A stretch of DNA of 64,000 bases from Acinetobacter sp. CS-2. Lineage in GTDB: Bacteria; Pseudomonadota; Gammaproteobacteria; Pseudomonadales; Moraxellaceae. Below the pieces are notes generated by a model. It worked only from the letters and a program-made list of their open reading frames with translations, did no database searches and was not told the origin of the DNA. Shown here piece by piece: positions 27,957-37,448 of this stretch. Each line of letters opens with the position of its first letter. Position 1 is the stretch's first letter. The stretch is from NCBI RefSeq assembly GCF_016599715.1, contig NZ_CP067019.1:1674001-1738000 (forward strand), given 5' to 3'. Both the position numbers and the translations under genes were made by a program.

Positions 27957-29438
27957 TTAGTTAGAGGACTGAGGTAACTCAGTAACAAGTCGCAAAGAAA
28001 CTGACAACTCATCCAATTGAAAATGTGGTCGTAAAAAGACCACAGACTTGTAGTGTCCAGGTTGAGCTGGGTTCTCTACAACTTTTACTGAAGCTTCGCG
28101 AAGCGGATACTGTGCTTTTGCCTCTTGCGATGCACCATCATCCAACAAAACGTATTGCGATAGCCATTCATTTAAAAATGCTTCAACATTACCAGCAGAT
28201 GCAAAACTACCCACTTTGTCGCGCATCATAGCCTTTAAATAATGCGCAATACGTGAAACGGCCATAATGTATTGAATCTGACTCGATAAAGCGGAATTGG
28301 CATTTGCACTATCACTCTCATATTTTTTCGGTTTTTGAGTCGATTGCGCACCAAAAAAAACAGCATAGTCGGTATTTTTGCAATGTACTAAAGGGATAAA
28401 TCCTAAATCACTGAGTTCTTTTTCACGACGGTCAGTAATAGCAATCTCAGTGGGACATTTGAATACTACTTCACCATCATTGGTCTTGAACGTATGTACT
28501 GGCAAACCCTCAACCAGACCACCACCTTCCACGCCACGAATGGCTGCGCACCAACCATGCATATCAAAAGCATTGGTTAAGCGTGTCGCAAATGCATAAG
28601 CTGCGTTCATCCATAAATATTCAGCATGGTTTTGACCAGTCACTTCTTCTATAAAATTAAAGCCTTGTGTCACAGTTCCATCTTTGGGATGATATGGCAG
28701 ACGACCTAATACGCGAGGCATGGTCAATGCCACATAACGGGCATCATCACTTTCGCGGAATGAACGCCACTGAATATATTCAGCAGTTTCAAAAATTTTA
28801 GAAACATCACGTGGGCGATCAATATCGGTAAATGACACTAGGCCTAATATATTGGCACTTGCTGCTGAGATAAAGGGTGCATGTGCTGCTGCAGCGACAT
28901 GGGAAATCTGCTCCAGCAAATACATATCAGATGGAGTACGATCAAATTCAAAATCACCCACTAATGTGGCATAAGGTGCACCGCCAAACGAACCATATTC
29001 TTCTTCATAGATTTTTTTAAACAGCATACTCTGATCAAAATCAGTTGCTCCCTGAAAGTCTTTAATCAGTTCTTTTTTGCTGGTGTTGAGCATACGAATT
29101 TTAATTAAAGAATGCGATGGTGTTTCCTGACAGAAATAGTATAAGCCACGCCAGGTTGATTCAATTTTCTGAAATTGTTCATGATGCATAATTTTGCTTA
29201 ACTGGCTGGAAATTAAGGCATCAATTTCTGCAATTCGCTTATCAATAGACAAGGTCATATTTTCGGAAACCGTTATGGTTCCAGCCATCACTTCTTTAGC
29301 CAATTCAGCTATCAGGCTTTTGGCCCGATGATGTTCTTCCTCATTACGTGCGATGCGACTTTGCTCAACAATCGAATCCAGCAAAGTAAATTCTTGAATA
29401 TCTGTAGCTGTTGCAGTGGCAGTATGAAAATTATTCAT
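27957..29438 (-). CDS. tssC: T6SS contractile sheath large subunit TssC
   Basis: This partner of TssB in the contractile sheath has 493 residues, the usual length. Visible family features are WRGLYYFC at about residue 95, DLLVGDFEFDRTPSD-like text near 165 and FPNEW-type C-terminal strands (AQPGHYKSVVFLRPHFQLDEL). The start overlaps the tssB stop by 8 bases, so translation is coupled. In the family the C-terminal domain binds ClpV-accessible sheath layers. Confidence 0.96.
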   Translation of the reverse strand: MNNFHTATATATDIQEFTLLDSIVEQSRIARNEEEHHRAKSLIAELAKEVMAGTITVSENMTLSIDKRIAEIDALISSQLSKIMHHEQFQKIESTWRGLYYFCQETPSHSLIKIRMLNTSKKELIKDFQGATDFDQSMLFKKIYEEEYGSFGGAPYATLVGDFEFDRTPSDMYLLEQISHVAAAAHAPFISAASANILGLVSFTDIDRPRDVSKIFETAEYIQWRSFRESDDARYVALTMPRVLGRLPYHPKDGTVTQGFNFIEEVTGQNHAEYLWMNAAYAFATRLTNAFDMHGWCAAIRGVEGGGLVEGLPVHTFKTNDGEVVFKCPTEIAITDRREKELSDLGFIPLVHCKNTDYAVFFGAQSTQKPKKYESDSANANSALSSQIQYIMAVSRIAHYLKAMMRDKVGSFASAGNVEAFLNEWLSQYVLLDDGASQEAKAQYPLREASVKVVENPAQPGHYKSVVFLRPHFQLDELSVSLRLVTELPQSSN

Positions 29439-29934
29439 GTTCTGCCTCCACGCTTAACTTGTGCACTTGATCTGTATTTTGCAGAATTTCATCCAACAAA
29501 TCTTCAAGACGTTCATTATTTGAAATTTTGTTACGCAAATCAGTTAGGCGTTCTCGTGCCTCCACCAATTGATGTAATGGATCGACTTGTTGTACGACAT
29601 TCTCTGGACGGAAATCTGCCATTGAATTAAAAGTTAAATCTACTGACATATAACCTCCTTCTTCGGTTAAGGTGTTCTCAACTTGAAAAGCTGCACGAGG
29701 TGCCAGTGATTGTATGACCTCATCAATATTATCCAAATCAACATTGATAAATTTTTTATCCTTTAATTTGGTTTTTTCTAATTCCGAGGCAGCCGAAAAG
29801 TCACCTAAAACCCCAATCACAAAAGGCAGCTCTTTTATTTCCTTACCATTTCCGACTTCTACATCATAAGTGAGCTGTACACGTGGTGGACGGATACGTT
29901 GTAATTTCTTTTGTACACTTTCACGTTTAGCCAT
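29431..29934 (-). CDS. tssB: T6SS contractile sheath small subunit TssB
   Basis: This 167-residue sheath protein (VipA/ImpB) starts with MAKRESVQKKLQRIRPPRV and has VQLTYDVEVGNGKEIKELPF, the typical first strand. The C-terminal helix (LEDLLDEILQNTDQVHKL) would contain the ClpV-interacting segment exposed after contraction. It precedes tssC with an 8-base overlap and follows asaA by 15 bases. Confidence 0.96.
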   Translation of the reverse strand: MAKRESVQKKLQRIRPPRVQLTYDVEVGNGKEIKELPFVIGVLGDFSAASELEKTKLKDKKFINVDLDNIDEVIQSLAPRAAFQVENTLTEEGGYMSVDLTFNSMADFRPENVVQQVDPLHQLVEARERLTDLRNKISNNERLEDLLDEILQNTDQVHKLSVEAEHE

Positions 29935-29949
29935 GAAGACTGTCCTATT

Positions 29950-30654
29950 TTAGTTCTTATTAAATGAAGCAAATGGGCTTGAACCCGAAGTTATAGAATT
30001 GTTACTTTGCAGTTTTTTTGCCGCTGTCGTATCTCGTGCAGATGTTTTAATTACTCTGCTCTGTAAATTGACACTTTGGGGATGGCTTACAGAGTTGGCT
30101 TTTCCAACGGTACGATTTGATAAAGTACTGCTTTTCAGCCGTTGTTTTAGTCTGACCGTGCTTGCAGTAACGACTTTAGCATTAGAGGTATCAGGTTCAG
30201 GTAAGGAAATTTGAATATGATCAGACAATTTTTTTGCTGCAGGATAAGTATTTTCTGCATTCAGATAACGCATTTCATTATTACGCATATACTGTAAATT
30301 ACTCTGGCTAATCCCTATCCCTGCAAGAAAAGCAACATCGGTCAGCTCTCTGCGCTGAACATTCTGTTTACGCAACTCCTCGACCCATTGCAATGCTTTC
30401 AGATTTTTCCCTATGGCCTGAAATCTTTGAGCAGCTTGAATAGATAAATCGTTTTTCAATTCAATATTTTTCTTATTTTTTCTGTCACATATCTGACGAT
30501 AAATATTTAATAATTCTGGATCGATTTCATCACGAACCAAAGGATAGTTCTTAATGCAACCTCTTTTGAGTTCAATAGATTTTTCGCTCGCGGAGGTTAA
30601 AGGAGTGATAGATAGTCCCATCACTAAGGATAAAAAAAATTTATATTTATTCAA
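29950..30654 (-). CDS. asaA: AsaA-like periplasmic T6SS accessory protein
   Basis: The 234-residue product has a signal peptide (MNKYKFFLSLVMGLSITPL, cleavage near SAS-E). A helical, Lys-rich region and a Ser/Thr/Lys-rich, probably flexible C-terminal half follow. No lipobox is present. It is the first gene of the leftward T6SS operon. This is the position and size of AsaA, which is reported from A. baumannii as a periplasmic protein that binds TssM and helps stabilise the membrane complex. Assignment is by position and architecture; the sequence match is not verified. Confidence 0.7.
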   Translation of the reverse strand: MNKYKFFLSLVMGLSITPLTSASEKSIELKRGCIKNYPLVRDEIDPELLNIYRQICDRKNKKNIELKNDLSIQAAQRFQAIGKNLKALQWVEELRKQNVQRRELTDVAFLAGIGISQSNLQYMRNNEMRYLNAENTYPAAKKLSDHIQISLPEPDTSNAKVVTASTVRLKQRLKSSTLSNRTVGKANSVSHPQSVNLQSRVIKTSARDTTAAKKLQSNNSITSGSSPFASFNKN

Positions 30655-31041
30655 AAGATGCCTCTAATTTTATAGCTTTAAATTTAATTATTAGTATAGG
30701 TTTAAGAACATTAAATGATTTTTATAATCTTTAATTTATTATTATGATTCTTAATCAATGCGCAGATTTAACAAAAAACAACTAGTTTAAGTCAACAGTG
30801 AATTAAGTAAAAACCACACTTTTTATTGTTTTTTTATGTAAAAGATACAAAAAATCATCATATATTTTTTTTATTTTTAGAAAAAATGTGTATTATGTGC
30901 AGATTATTTTTATAAAAAACAAACATAATTCATTGTTTTAAATAAATAAATTTAAAAAAATCAAACTAGAAATAAAAACGAAATCATTCAGTAAATAAAC
31001 AGAATAAAAACTGATGTTCTTTTAACGATATTGAGTATGTT
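30655..31041. promoter_or_regulatory. Divergent AT-rich promoter region of the T6SS
   Basis: This 387-base stretch between asaA and tssH is extremely AT-rich with many A and T runs, so it should be curved and a likely target of H-NS-like silencing. The leftward and rightward T6SS arms must both start here. I could not fix -35 and -10 boxes with confidence. Confidence 0.55.
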
Positions 31042-33705
31042 ATGAATAATTTAAAAATTCTGATTACAAAATTATCTTCTTGTGCCCGTCTGGTACTGGA
31101 GAAATCAGCCAACACCTGTATAGCCCAACGCAATTACGAAATAGAAATTGAACACATATTTTTAGAAATTCTACACAATCAAGAAAATAATGATGTCCAA
31201 TTGCTATTAGAAAATTACAAAATATCACCTCTTGAGTTAATGGATGATTTAAAGAAAAGTATGGCGCAATTGCCTAAAGGCAATACACGGACTCCAATTT
31301 TTGCAAAATCCATTATACGTCTATTAGAACAAGCCTGGTTATTGGCCTCAGCAGAACAAAAACCTTTGATTCGAACCAGTCATCTTCTGGTCGCATTATT
31401 AACTGCGCCAGATCTTTATCAAATAGCGATCCGAGCTTCTAGCCTATTTGAATTGTTACCAATAGACCATATGAAACACAACTTTTTAAATGAATGTACA
31501 CAAAGTATCGAGCAACAATACGAACAGAATGCAGCCCATCCAGATACGATACCAACCCCACAATTATCCAAACAGATATTGCAAACGCCTGCTTTAGCTC
31601 GGTACACCATTGATTTAACCGAAAAAGCTCAAAAAGGGAAAATTGATCCAGTGGTTGGTCGGGAACTCGAAATTCGCCTGATGCTGGATATTTTAATGCG
31701 CCGTCGTCAAAACAACCCTATTTTAACGGGTGATCCAGGGGTGGGCAAAACGGCTATAGTGGAAGGCCTGGCTGTTAAAATTGCCAACAATCAGGTTCCC
31801 GATGCTTTAAAGAATGTTCATTTACATATGCTTGATATGGGGCTTTTACAGGCAGGTGCCAGTGTCAAAGGTGAATTTGAAAATCGTCTAAAACAGGTAA
31901 TTCAAGAAGTTCAAAGTTCTATTCACCCTATTATCTTATTTATTGATGAAGCACATAGCTTAATTGGTGCGGGTGGCCAGGCGGGACAAAACGATGCAGC
32001 CAATCTGCTTAAACCAGCACTTGCACGTGGTGAATTACGCACCATTGCAGCAACGACTTGGGCTGAATATAAACAGTTTTTCGAAAAAGATGCGGCTCTG
32101 AGTCGCCGCTTTCAAGTGGTGAAAGTAGAAGAACCAACAGAAGCAGTGGCTATTGATATGCTACGCGCCATGATTCCTGTCATGAGTCATCATTTTAATG
32201 TAAACATTGAAGATGAAGCGACTGTTGCAGCAGTCCATAGCTCTCATCGATATATCAGTGGGCGTCAGCTTCCAGATAAAGCCATCAGTGTATTAGATAC
32301 AGCAGCGGCCCGAGTAGCTTTAACGCAAAATGCACAACCGGTGAAGTTGGACCAGTTACAGGCACAATGGCATAACCTGAATCTGGAACAGGATATTCTA
32401 GAAAAAGAACAACAAAATATGCCTATTCACCATGAACGCATCATAGCGCTAAAAGGTAAAATTGCTGAGTTAGCCAAAAAAATAAGTGATACACAAGCTC
32501 AGTGGCAAAAAGAGCTACAACTGGTCAACAGGATTAAAGAACTGGAACAACATGCTATAGGTCAGTCAAATCCAGATATTGCTCAATGTCGTGAAGCTCT
32601 TGCTCAGCTTCAGGGCACCACTCCGCTGGTTTTTGAACGCGTAAATGCGCAAATGATTCATGAAATTATTTCTGACTGGACTGGGATCCCTGTAAGAAAG
32701 ATGGCCAATGATGAAATTAAACAGATTTTGAATTTAAAAGATAAGCTGTCAATACGAGTTATGGGACAGGAGAATGCCTTAAATCAGCTAGTTCAGGGCA
32801 TTAAAACCTCTAAAGCAAAACTAGAAGATCCACATAAACCCCAAGGCGTATTTTTATTGGTGGGTCCAAGTGGTGTAGGTAAAACAGAAACAGCTTTAGC
32901 ACTTGCTCATGAGTTATATGGTGGTGAATCTCATCTGATTAGCATCAACATGTCTGAATACCAGGAAGCACATACGGTTTCTACACTAAAAGGAGCTCCT
33001 CCCGGCTATGTTGGATATGGTCAAGGGGGTATTTTAACTGAAGCGGTACGCCGTAATCCCTATAGTGTGGTCTTGTTGGATGAAATTGAAAAGGCCCATA
33101 GCGATGTCCAGGAATTATTTTACCAGGTCTTTGACAAGGGCATGATTGAAGATAGCGAAGGGCGTTTAATTGATTTTAAAAATACCATCATTCTGCTGAC
33201 CTCTAATGTCGGTTCTAGTGTCATTATGCAAACCTGCTTAAACTCAGCAGTTGAAGATTGGCCAACAGCAGAACAATTAACAGAACACTTAAAACCAAGT
33301 TTATATCAACAGTTTAAACCGGCATTTTTAGGCCGTATGCGTATTGTACCTTACGTCCCTTTACATGATGAATTACTGCTACGCATCATCAGATATAAAT
33401 TGGATAAAACTACTGCACGTCTAGAACAACAATACACCACCAAAGTTAACTATAGTGAAAACCTGATTGAATTACTGCTCAGCCGTTGTACTGAGGTTGA
33501 TAGTGGTGCACGTAATGTCGATAACATTCTCAATTCATCCGTATTGCCTGCTTTAGCCACACAAGTTTTGCTCGGTTTGGCAGAACAAAAATTGCCACAA
33601 CACATCTTTATCGATGTTCAAGATAATAAAATATCTTATCAAGTTGATCCGGTAGTCAACAAAATAAAAAAACGTAGTAAAAAGCCTCGTGTTACTGAAG
33701 CATAA
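31042..33705 (+). CDS. tssH: T6SS sheath-recycling ATPase ClpV (TssH)
   Basis: This AAA+ unfoldase disassembles the contracted TssBC sheath. The 887-residue protein has a Clp N-domain (about 1-150), AAA1 with Walker A GDPGVGKTA and Walker B ILFIDEAHS, and a middle domain (about 440-510). AAA2 follows with GPSGVGKTE and VVLLDEIEKAH, then the C-terminal D2-small domain. It starts the rightward T6SS arm. Confidence 0.95.
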   Translation: MNNLKILITKLSSCARLVLEKSANTCIAQRNYEIEIEHIFLEILHNQENNDVQLLLENYKISPLELMDDLKKSMAQLPKGNTRTPIFAKSIIRLLEQAWLLASAEQKPLIRTSHLLVALLTAPDLYQIAIRASSLFELLPIDHMKHNFLNECTQSIEQQYEQNAAHPDTIPTPQLSKQILQTPALARYTIDLTEKAQKGKIDPVVGRELEIRLMLDILMRRRQNNPILTGDPGVGKTAIVEGLAVKIANNQVPDALKNVHLHMLDMGLLQAGASVKGEFENRLKQVIQEVQSSIHPIILFIDEAHSLIGAGGQAGQNDAANLLKPALARGELRTIAATTWAEYKQFFEKDAALSRRFQVVKVEEPTEAVAIDMLRAMIPVMSHHFNVNIEDEATVAAVHSSHRYISGRQLPDKAISVLDTAAARVALTQNAQPVKLDQLQAQWHNLNLEQDILEKEQQNMPIHHERIIALKGKIAELAKKISDTQAQWQKELQLVNRIKELEQHAIGQSNPDIAQCREALAQLQGTTPLVFERVNAQMIHEIISDWTGIPVRKMANDEIKQILNLKDKLSIRVMGQENALNQLVQGIKTSKAKLEDPHKPQGVFLLVGPSGVGKTETALALAHELYGGESHLISINMSEYQEAHTVSTLKGAPPGYVGYGQGGILTEAVRRNPYSVVLLDEIEKAHSDVQELFYQVFDKGMIEDSEGRLIDFKNTIILLTSNVGSSVIMQTCLNSAVEDWPTAEQLTEHLKPSLYQQFKPAFLGRMRIVPYVPLHDELLLRIIRYKLDKTTARLEQQYTTKVNYSENLIELLLSRCTEVDSGARNVDNILNSSVLPALATQVLLGLAEQKLPQHIFIDVQDNKISYQVDPVVNKIKKRSKKPRVTEA

Positions 33706-33727
33706 TTAAAAAAACAGAAGGCAGAAC

Positions 33728-34828
33728 ATGAATTTAGAATTGGAAAGATTATTAAAAGCAATTTCAGCTGAAGCCCCTTGCGGGATGGATTGTTCTTTTT
33801 CCAATGAGTTCCATGCCATTAAAAAAGCACGAACTCAGGATGATTTACTTTTAGAACAAGGTGATTGGATTACAGAACCAAAACTGGCCGATTGGAGTTT
33901 TGTAAAGGATAAATCCATTGAACTTTTGACTGAAAAAACCAAAGATATTCGTTTATATACCTGGTTGGTTGAAGCCTGGTCCAATCTGTACGGTTTTGAA
34001 GGAGTAGCCAAAGGTTTAGAATTAACCCAACGTAGCTTAAACGATTTCTGGATACTGTTACACCCAAAAATTGAAGAGGAGGATTTGGATCAACGTCTGG
34101 GATTGTTGCAAGGACTGATTAATCAACTGCCCATGTTGATTAAGAATATTCCCTTGGTAAATATTTCGCCTTTTTATTCTTTAATTGACTATGATGGCTT
34201 ATTACATCAACAAAATCTACACCGTAAACATAGTGAAGAAAATAGTACCAGTCATGTCAATATAGCTCTAGAGCAATTTGAACAGGCATTATTGAATACG
34301 TCAAAATCTTTCCAATATCAAAATTATCAGGCTTTTTGGGAAATTTTGAATCAGTGGAATATTTTAAAAAAAGTAATAGATGGCCTCATGGGTGTAGATG
34401 CTCCAGGTTTTGCAGCTATCGATTCTCAGCTAGAATCGATTCATGGCAGCCTGAAAAAAATCTACAAAACTGATGCATTTGGTTCAGTATGCATGACAGA
34501 TCAATCCAGCCCTATCACTGACCTGACCGATTCAGCTAAAACCGTAAACCAAGCTGTTGATCTACCGACAGTGATAACCTGTGCACAAAAATTTCAGCTA
34601 CACGCACAAAATCATTTAGCAAATCGTGAACAAGCCATGCAGCTTTTACAAGATATTGCCGATTATTTCCAGGTCAATGAACCGCATAGCCCGGTCAGCT
34701 ACTTACTACAAAAAACAATTAAATGGAGCCAGATGCCTCTACATGAATGGCTAAACCATGTGATTAAAAACGAGAACCCTTTAGAAACAGTACATGAACT
34801 TTTGGGTGTACAAAAACAATCCTTATAA
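33728..34828 (+). CDS. tssA: T6SS assembly protein TssA
   Basis: This cap/assembly protein coordinates tail polymerisation. The 366-residue product has the ImpA N-terminal domain (ISAEAPCGMDCSF start, DWSFVKDKSIELL, then LEAWSNLYGFEGVAKGL-like text). The C-terminal portion ends in a helical extension of the short TssA class. It follows tssH by 22 bases and precedes tssK. Confidence 0.9.
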   Translation: MNLELERLLKAISAEAPCGMDCSFSNEFHAIKKARTQDDLLLEQGDWITEPKLADWSFVKDKSIELLTEKTKDIRLYTWLVEAWSNLYGFEGVAKGLELTQRSLNDFWILLHPKIEEEDLDQRLGLLQGLINQLPMLIKNIPLVNISPFYSLIDYDGLLHQQNLHRKHSEENSTSHVNIALEQFEQALLNTSKSFQYQNYQAFWEILNQWNILKKVIDGLMGVDAPGFAAIDSQLESIHGSLKKIYKTDAFGSVCMTDQSSPITDLTDSAKTVNQAVDLPTVITCAQKFQLHAQNHLANREQAMQLLQDIADYFQVNEPHSPVSYLLQKTIKWSQMPLHEWLNHVIKNENPLETVHELLGVQKQSL

Positions 34829-34864
34829 AACGACTCATAATACGAATAACAACGGGTAAATTTA

Positions 34865-36229
34865 ATGTTTAAAGCAGAAAAAATTCTTTGGGGCGAAGGC
34901 TTATTTTTACGTCCACAACATTTTCAATTGCAAGATGCCTATCATGAACAGCGTTTAAATCATACCATCCGATCAACCATTCCTTTTGCTTACGGGATTC
35001 AATCCATTCAATTTGATGAGGTGCAATTAAGTACGCATGTTCTGGCTTTAGAAAAAATAGAAATGCTTTGGCAAGATGGCGAAATTTATCAGGCACCGGC
35101 ACGTGACTTATTACCAGAGCCCATTCAACTGGATAACTTAACTTTACGTGGAGAAATAACGATCTATTTGGCCTTACCTATAATTCAGCCCAATAAGCGC
35201 AATGTCTCGTTTGCAGAAAGTAGCCAGCCTAGCCGTTATCACTCACACTTAACTGAAACACATGATTTATTTACCGATGCTACAGCCGCAGATATTACCT
35301 TGTTAAGACGCCGTGCAGAATTTAAATTACTTGAGTCTGGTATTGAACCCAATCATAACCTGGATGGATTTCTGTATTTAGCCGTGGCAAAAGTTAAACG
35401 GCAAAGTTCGGGAAATTTTGAATTTGATTGCAAGTTTATTCCACCGATCTTGCATATTGATGCATCTGCCAGCCTGATGTCAGGTTTAAAACGTAGTCTG
35501 AATATCATTAAAGCGAAAATTAAGGCCATTCAAAGCAACAATCGTGAAAATGAGCAAAAACTCATCGAATTCCGTTCTGGTGATATTGTTTCTTTCTGGT
35601 TAGTGAATGCCTTAAACACCGCATATGCCTCTCTGAATCATCTTTTACAATATCCGCATATTCATCCTGAACGATTATTTTTTGAATTACTGCGTTTAAC
35701 CGGATCACTGCTGACCTTTTCTACCGCCTATGAAGTGGATCAATTGCCTCATTATAAACATCATCATTTACAAGAAAGCTTTTCACAGCTCGATGCCATT
35801 CTGCGCGATTTACTCGATACCATTATTTCAAATCGCTATATCAGCATTCCCTTAAAAGAAGTACGTCCTTCGTATTGGGTTGGAAGTCTGGAATCCGACA
35901 AAATTACCCGCGACACGAAACTTTATATTGCAGTTTCGAGTGGTCTGATGCAAAGCCATGAGCTGGTTCAGTTAGTCCCACTGCGTTTTAAAGTGGGTAA
36001 TTCCGTAGATGTAGAACAACGTGTTGTAGCCGCCCTTCCCGTCATTCCTTTACATCATCTCATGCAAGTCCCTACAGCAATTCCAGTACGTTCTGGTGTC
36101 AGTTATTTTGAAGTTGAACCCAATAATGAATTATATCAACGTATGTTGGATGCTGAATCAATGTGTATTTATATCCCAGCCGGCTTTCAGGATATTTCAG
36201 TTGATGTTATTGCAGTGATTAATGGCTAA
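34865..36229 (+). CDS. tssK: T6SS baseplate-membrane connector TssK
   Basis: This 454-residue trimeric protein links the baseplate to TssM/TssL. The typical beginning (KILWGEGLFLRPQHFQLQD) is the shell-domain signature of the family, and the C-terminal TssL-binding domain is present. It lies directly upstream of tssL, as is common. Confidence 0.96.
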   Translation: MFKAEKILWGEGLFLRPQHFQLQDAYHEQRLNHTIRSTIPFAYGIQSIQFDEVQLSTHVLALEKIEMLWQDGEIYQAPARDLLPEPIQLDNLTLRGEITIYLALPIIQPNKRNVSFAESSQPSRYHSHLTETHDLFTDATAADITLLRRRAEFKLLESGIEPNHNLDGFLYLAVAKVKRQSSGNFEFDCKFIPPILHIDASASLMSGLKRSLNIIKAKIKAIQSNNRENEQKLIEFRSGDIVSFWLVNALNTAYASLNHLLQYPHIHPERLFFELLRLTGSLLTFSTAYEVDQLPHYKHHHLQESFSQLDAILRDLLDTIISNRYISIPLKEVRPSYWVGSLESDKITRDTKLYIAVSSGLMQSHELVQLVPLRFKVGNSVDVEQRVVAALPVIPLHHLMQVPTAIPVRSGVSYFEVEPNNELYQRMLDAESMCIYIPAGFQDISVDVIAVING

Positions 36230-36240
36230 GGAAGCAGTAT

Positions 36241-37038
36241 ATGAATAATCAAATGCCTTTACTTTTTGAAAATGGTCAAATTGATTTGTGGTTAAACCAA
36301 ACTGCAACTTCTAACATCACAAGTGCAACAAATCTAGTTGATTTATTGCATGAGGGTTTCTATGTAGTTTTTTTATTGAAAAATCAATTTATTCCAGTAA
36401 ATCCAGATGAATTTAAGGAGAAAATTTTAGCCCTGTTAGATCGTTTTGAGAACCAGACGCGAAAACTGCAATTTTCAGCAGCTGATATTCACGATGCAAA
36501 ATATGCGTATTGTGCTTTGCTTGATGAAATCATTGTGACTCAACCAAATGCACAATTTTTTGATTTACAGAATCACTGGATGATTAGTCCTTTACAGTTA
36601 AGCCTTTTTGGCTCACAGCTCGCAGGCTATCGCTTTTTTGAAATTCTGGAGTCATTGCGGAGTCAAGGCAAAGAACGATTAGTAGCCCTAGAAGTCTTTC
36701 ATTACTGCATGCTACTTGGCTTTCAAGGTAAATTTAGAATTGAGTCCATACAAAGTTTGTATCATATGATGGCACGGGTTGGAGATGAAATTGATTTTTT
36801 AAAAGGTAAAAAAGCATCTTTTTCACCCTTTGCCGCGTTACCTGATCAAATTAAACATATCATTCATCGTGAATTACCATTTAGAAGAGTTTTAGTCTTT
36901 TTAGCAGTTTTTGCTTTATTATCATTTTTATCTTTAAATTTGATGCTTTCAAATCAGAATAATAAGTCATTATCTATTTATAAGAACATTATCAGTCAGC
37001 CTGCTGAACAAGCCTATATTACGATTTATTTACCATAA
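36241..37038 (+). CDS. tssL: T6SS membrane complex protein TssL (DotU)
   Basis: This inner-membrane partner of TssM has 265 residues. It has a cytoplasmic DotU domain (about 25-210, with DAKYAYCALLDEIIV and SLFGSQLAGYRFFEIL) and one C-terminal helix (about 219-241). Only about 20 residues follow the helix, so there is no fused OmpA peptidoglycan-binding domain. This fits the presence of a separate TagN. Confidence 0.94.
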   Translation: MNNQMPLLFENGQIDLWLNQTATSNITSATNLVDLLHEGFYVVFLLKNQFIPVNPDEFKEKILALLDRFENQTRKLQFSAADIHDAKYAYCALLDEIIVTQPNAQFFDLQNHWMISPLQLSLFGSQLAGYRFFEILESLRSQGKERLVALEVFHYCMLLGFQGKFRIESIQSLYHMMARVGDEIDFLKGKKASFSPFAALPDQIKHIIHRELPFRRVLVFLAVFALLSFLSLNLMLSNQNNKSLSIYKNIISQPAEQAYITIYLP

Positions 37039-37061
37039 AAAATTAAAAAAGAAAATAGAAC

Positions 37062-37448
37062 ATGACCACTTCAAAACCGACCTCTTTAAACAGTTTAGAT
37101 CAGCAGAAAATTCAGGAGCGTTCTGTATTTAGCAATATAGATTTGTTTAAGCAGGAGGTCTTAGCACATAAGCAAAATAAGCAGCAAATTTCGACAAGCT
37201 TAGAAATGCATGGGAGCCCACCTGACCTTAAAATAAATCAGCCTGAGCAAGAAGACAATCATCAAGTTAAGTTCCCTCAAACTCAAAATGTTGACTCTTT
37301 GTCATATACCGTACTTGTTAATCAGCAGCTAAGTGCTAGAGAAAGTCTGGTAAAAGACCGTGAATCGGATGAATTGGCTCAATTTTCTATAAATATTTCT
37401 GAGACTAAAACACTTGCAATATCTTCAGAAAGTGTCGTCTTTCCATGA
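37062..37448 (+). CDS. Hypothetical T6SS-locus protein, 128 aa
   Basis: This hydrophilic protein is rich in Gln, Ser and Glu and probably disordered, with no membrane segment or signal peptide. It sits between tssL and tagX, and its stop overlaps the tagX ATG as ATGA. That packing argues it is a real T6SS component or accessory protein. A genus-specific gene at this spot is usual in Acinetobacter. Function unknown. Confidence 0.65.
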   Translation: MTTSKPTSLNSLDQQKIQERSVFSNIDLFKQEVLAHKQNKQQISTSLEMHGSPPDLKINQPEQEDNHQVKFPQTQNVDSLSYTVLVNQQLSARESLVKDRESDELAQFSINISETKTLAISSESVVFP

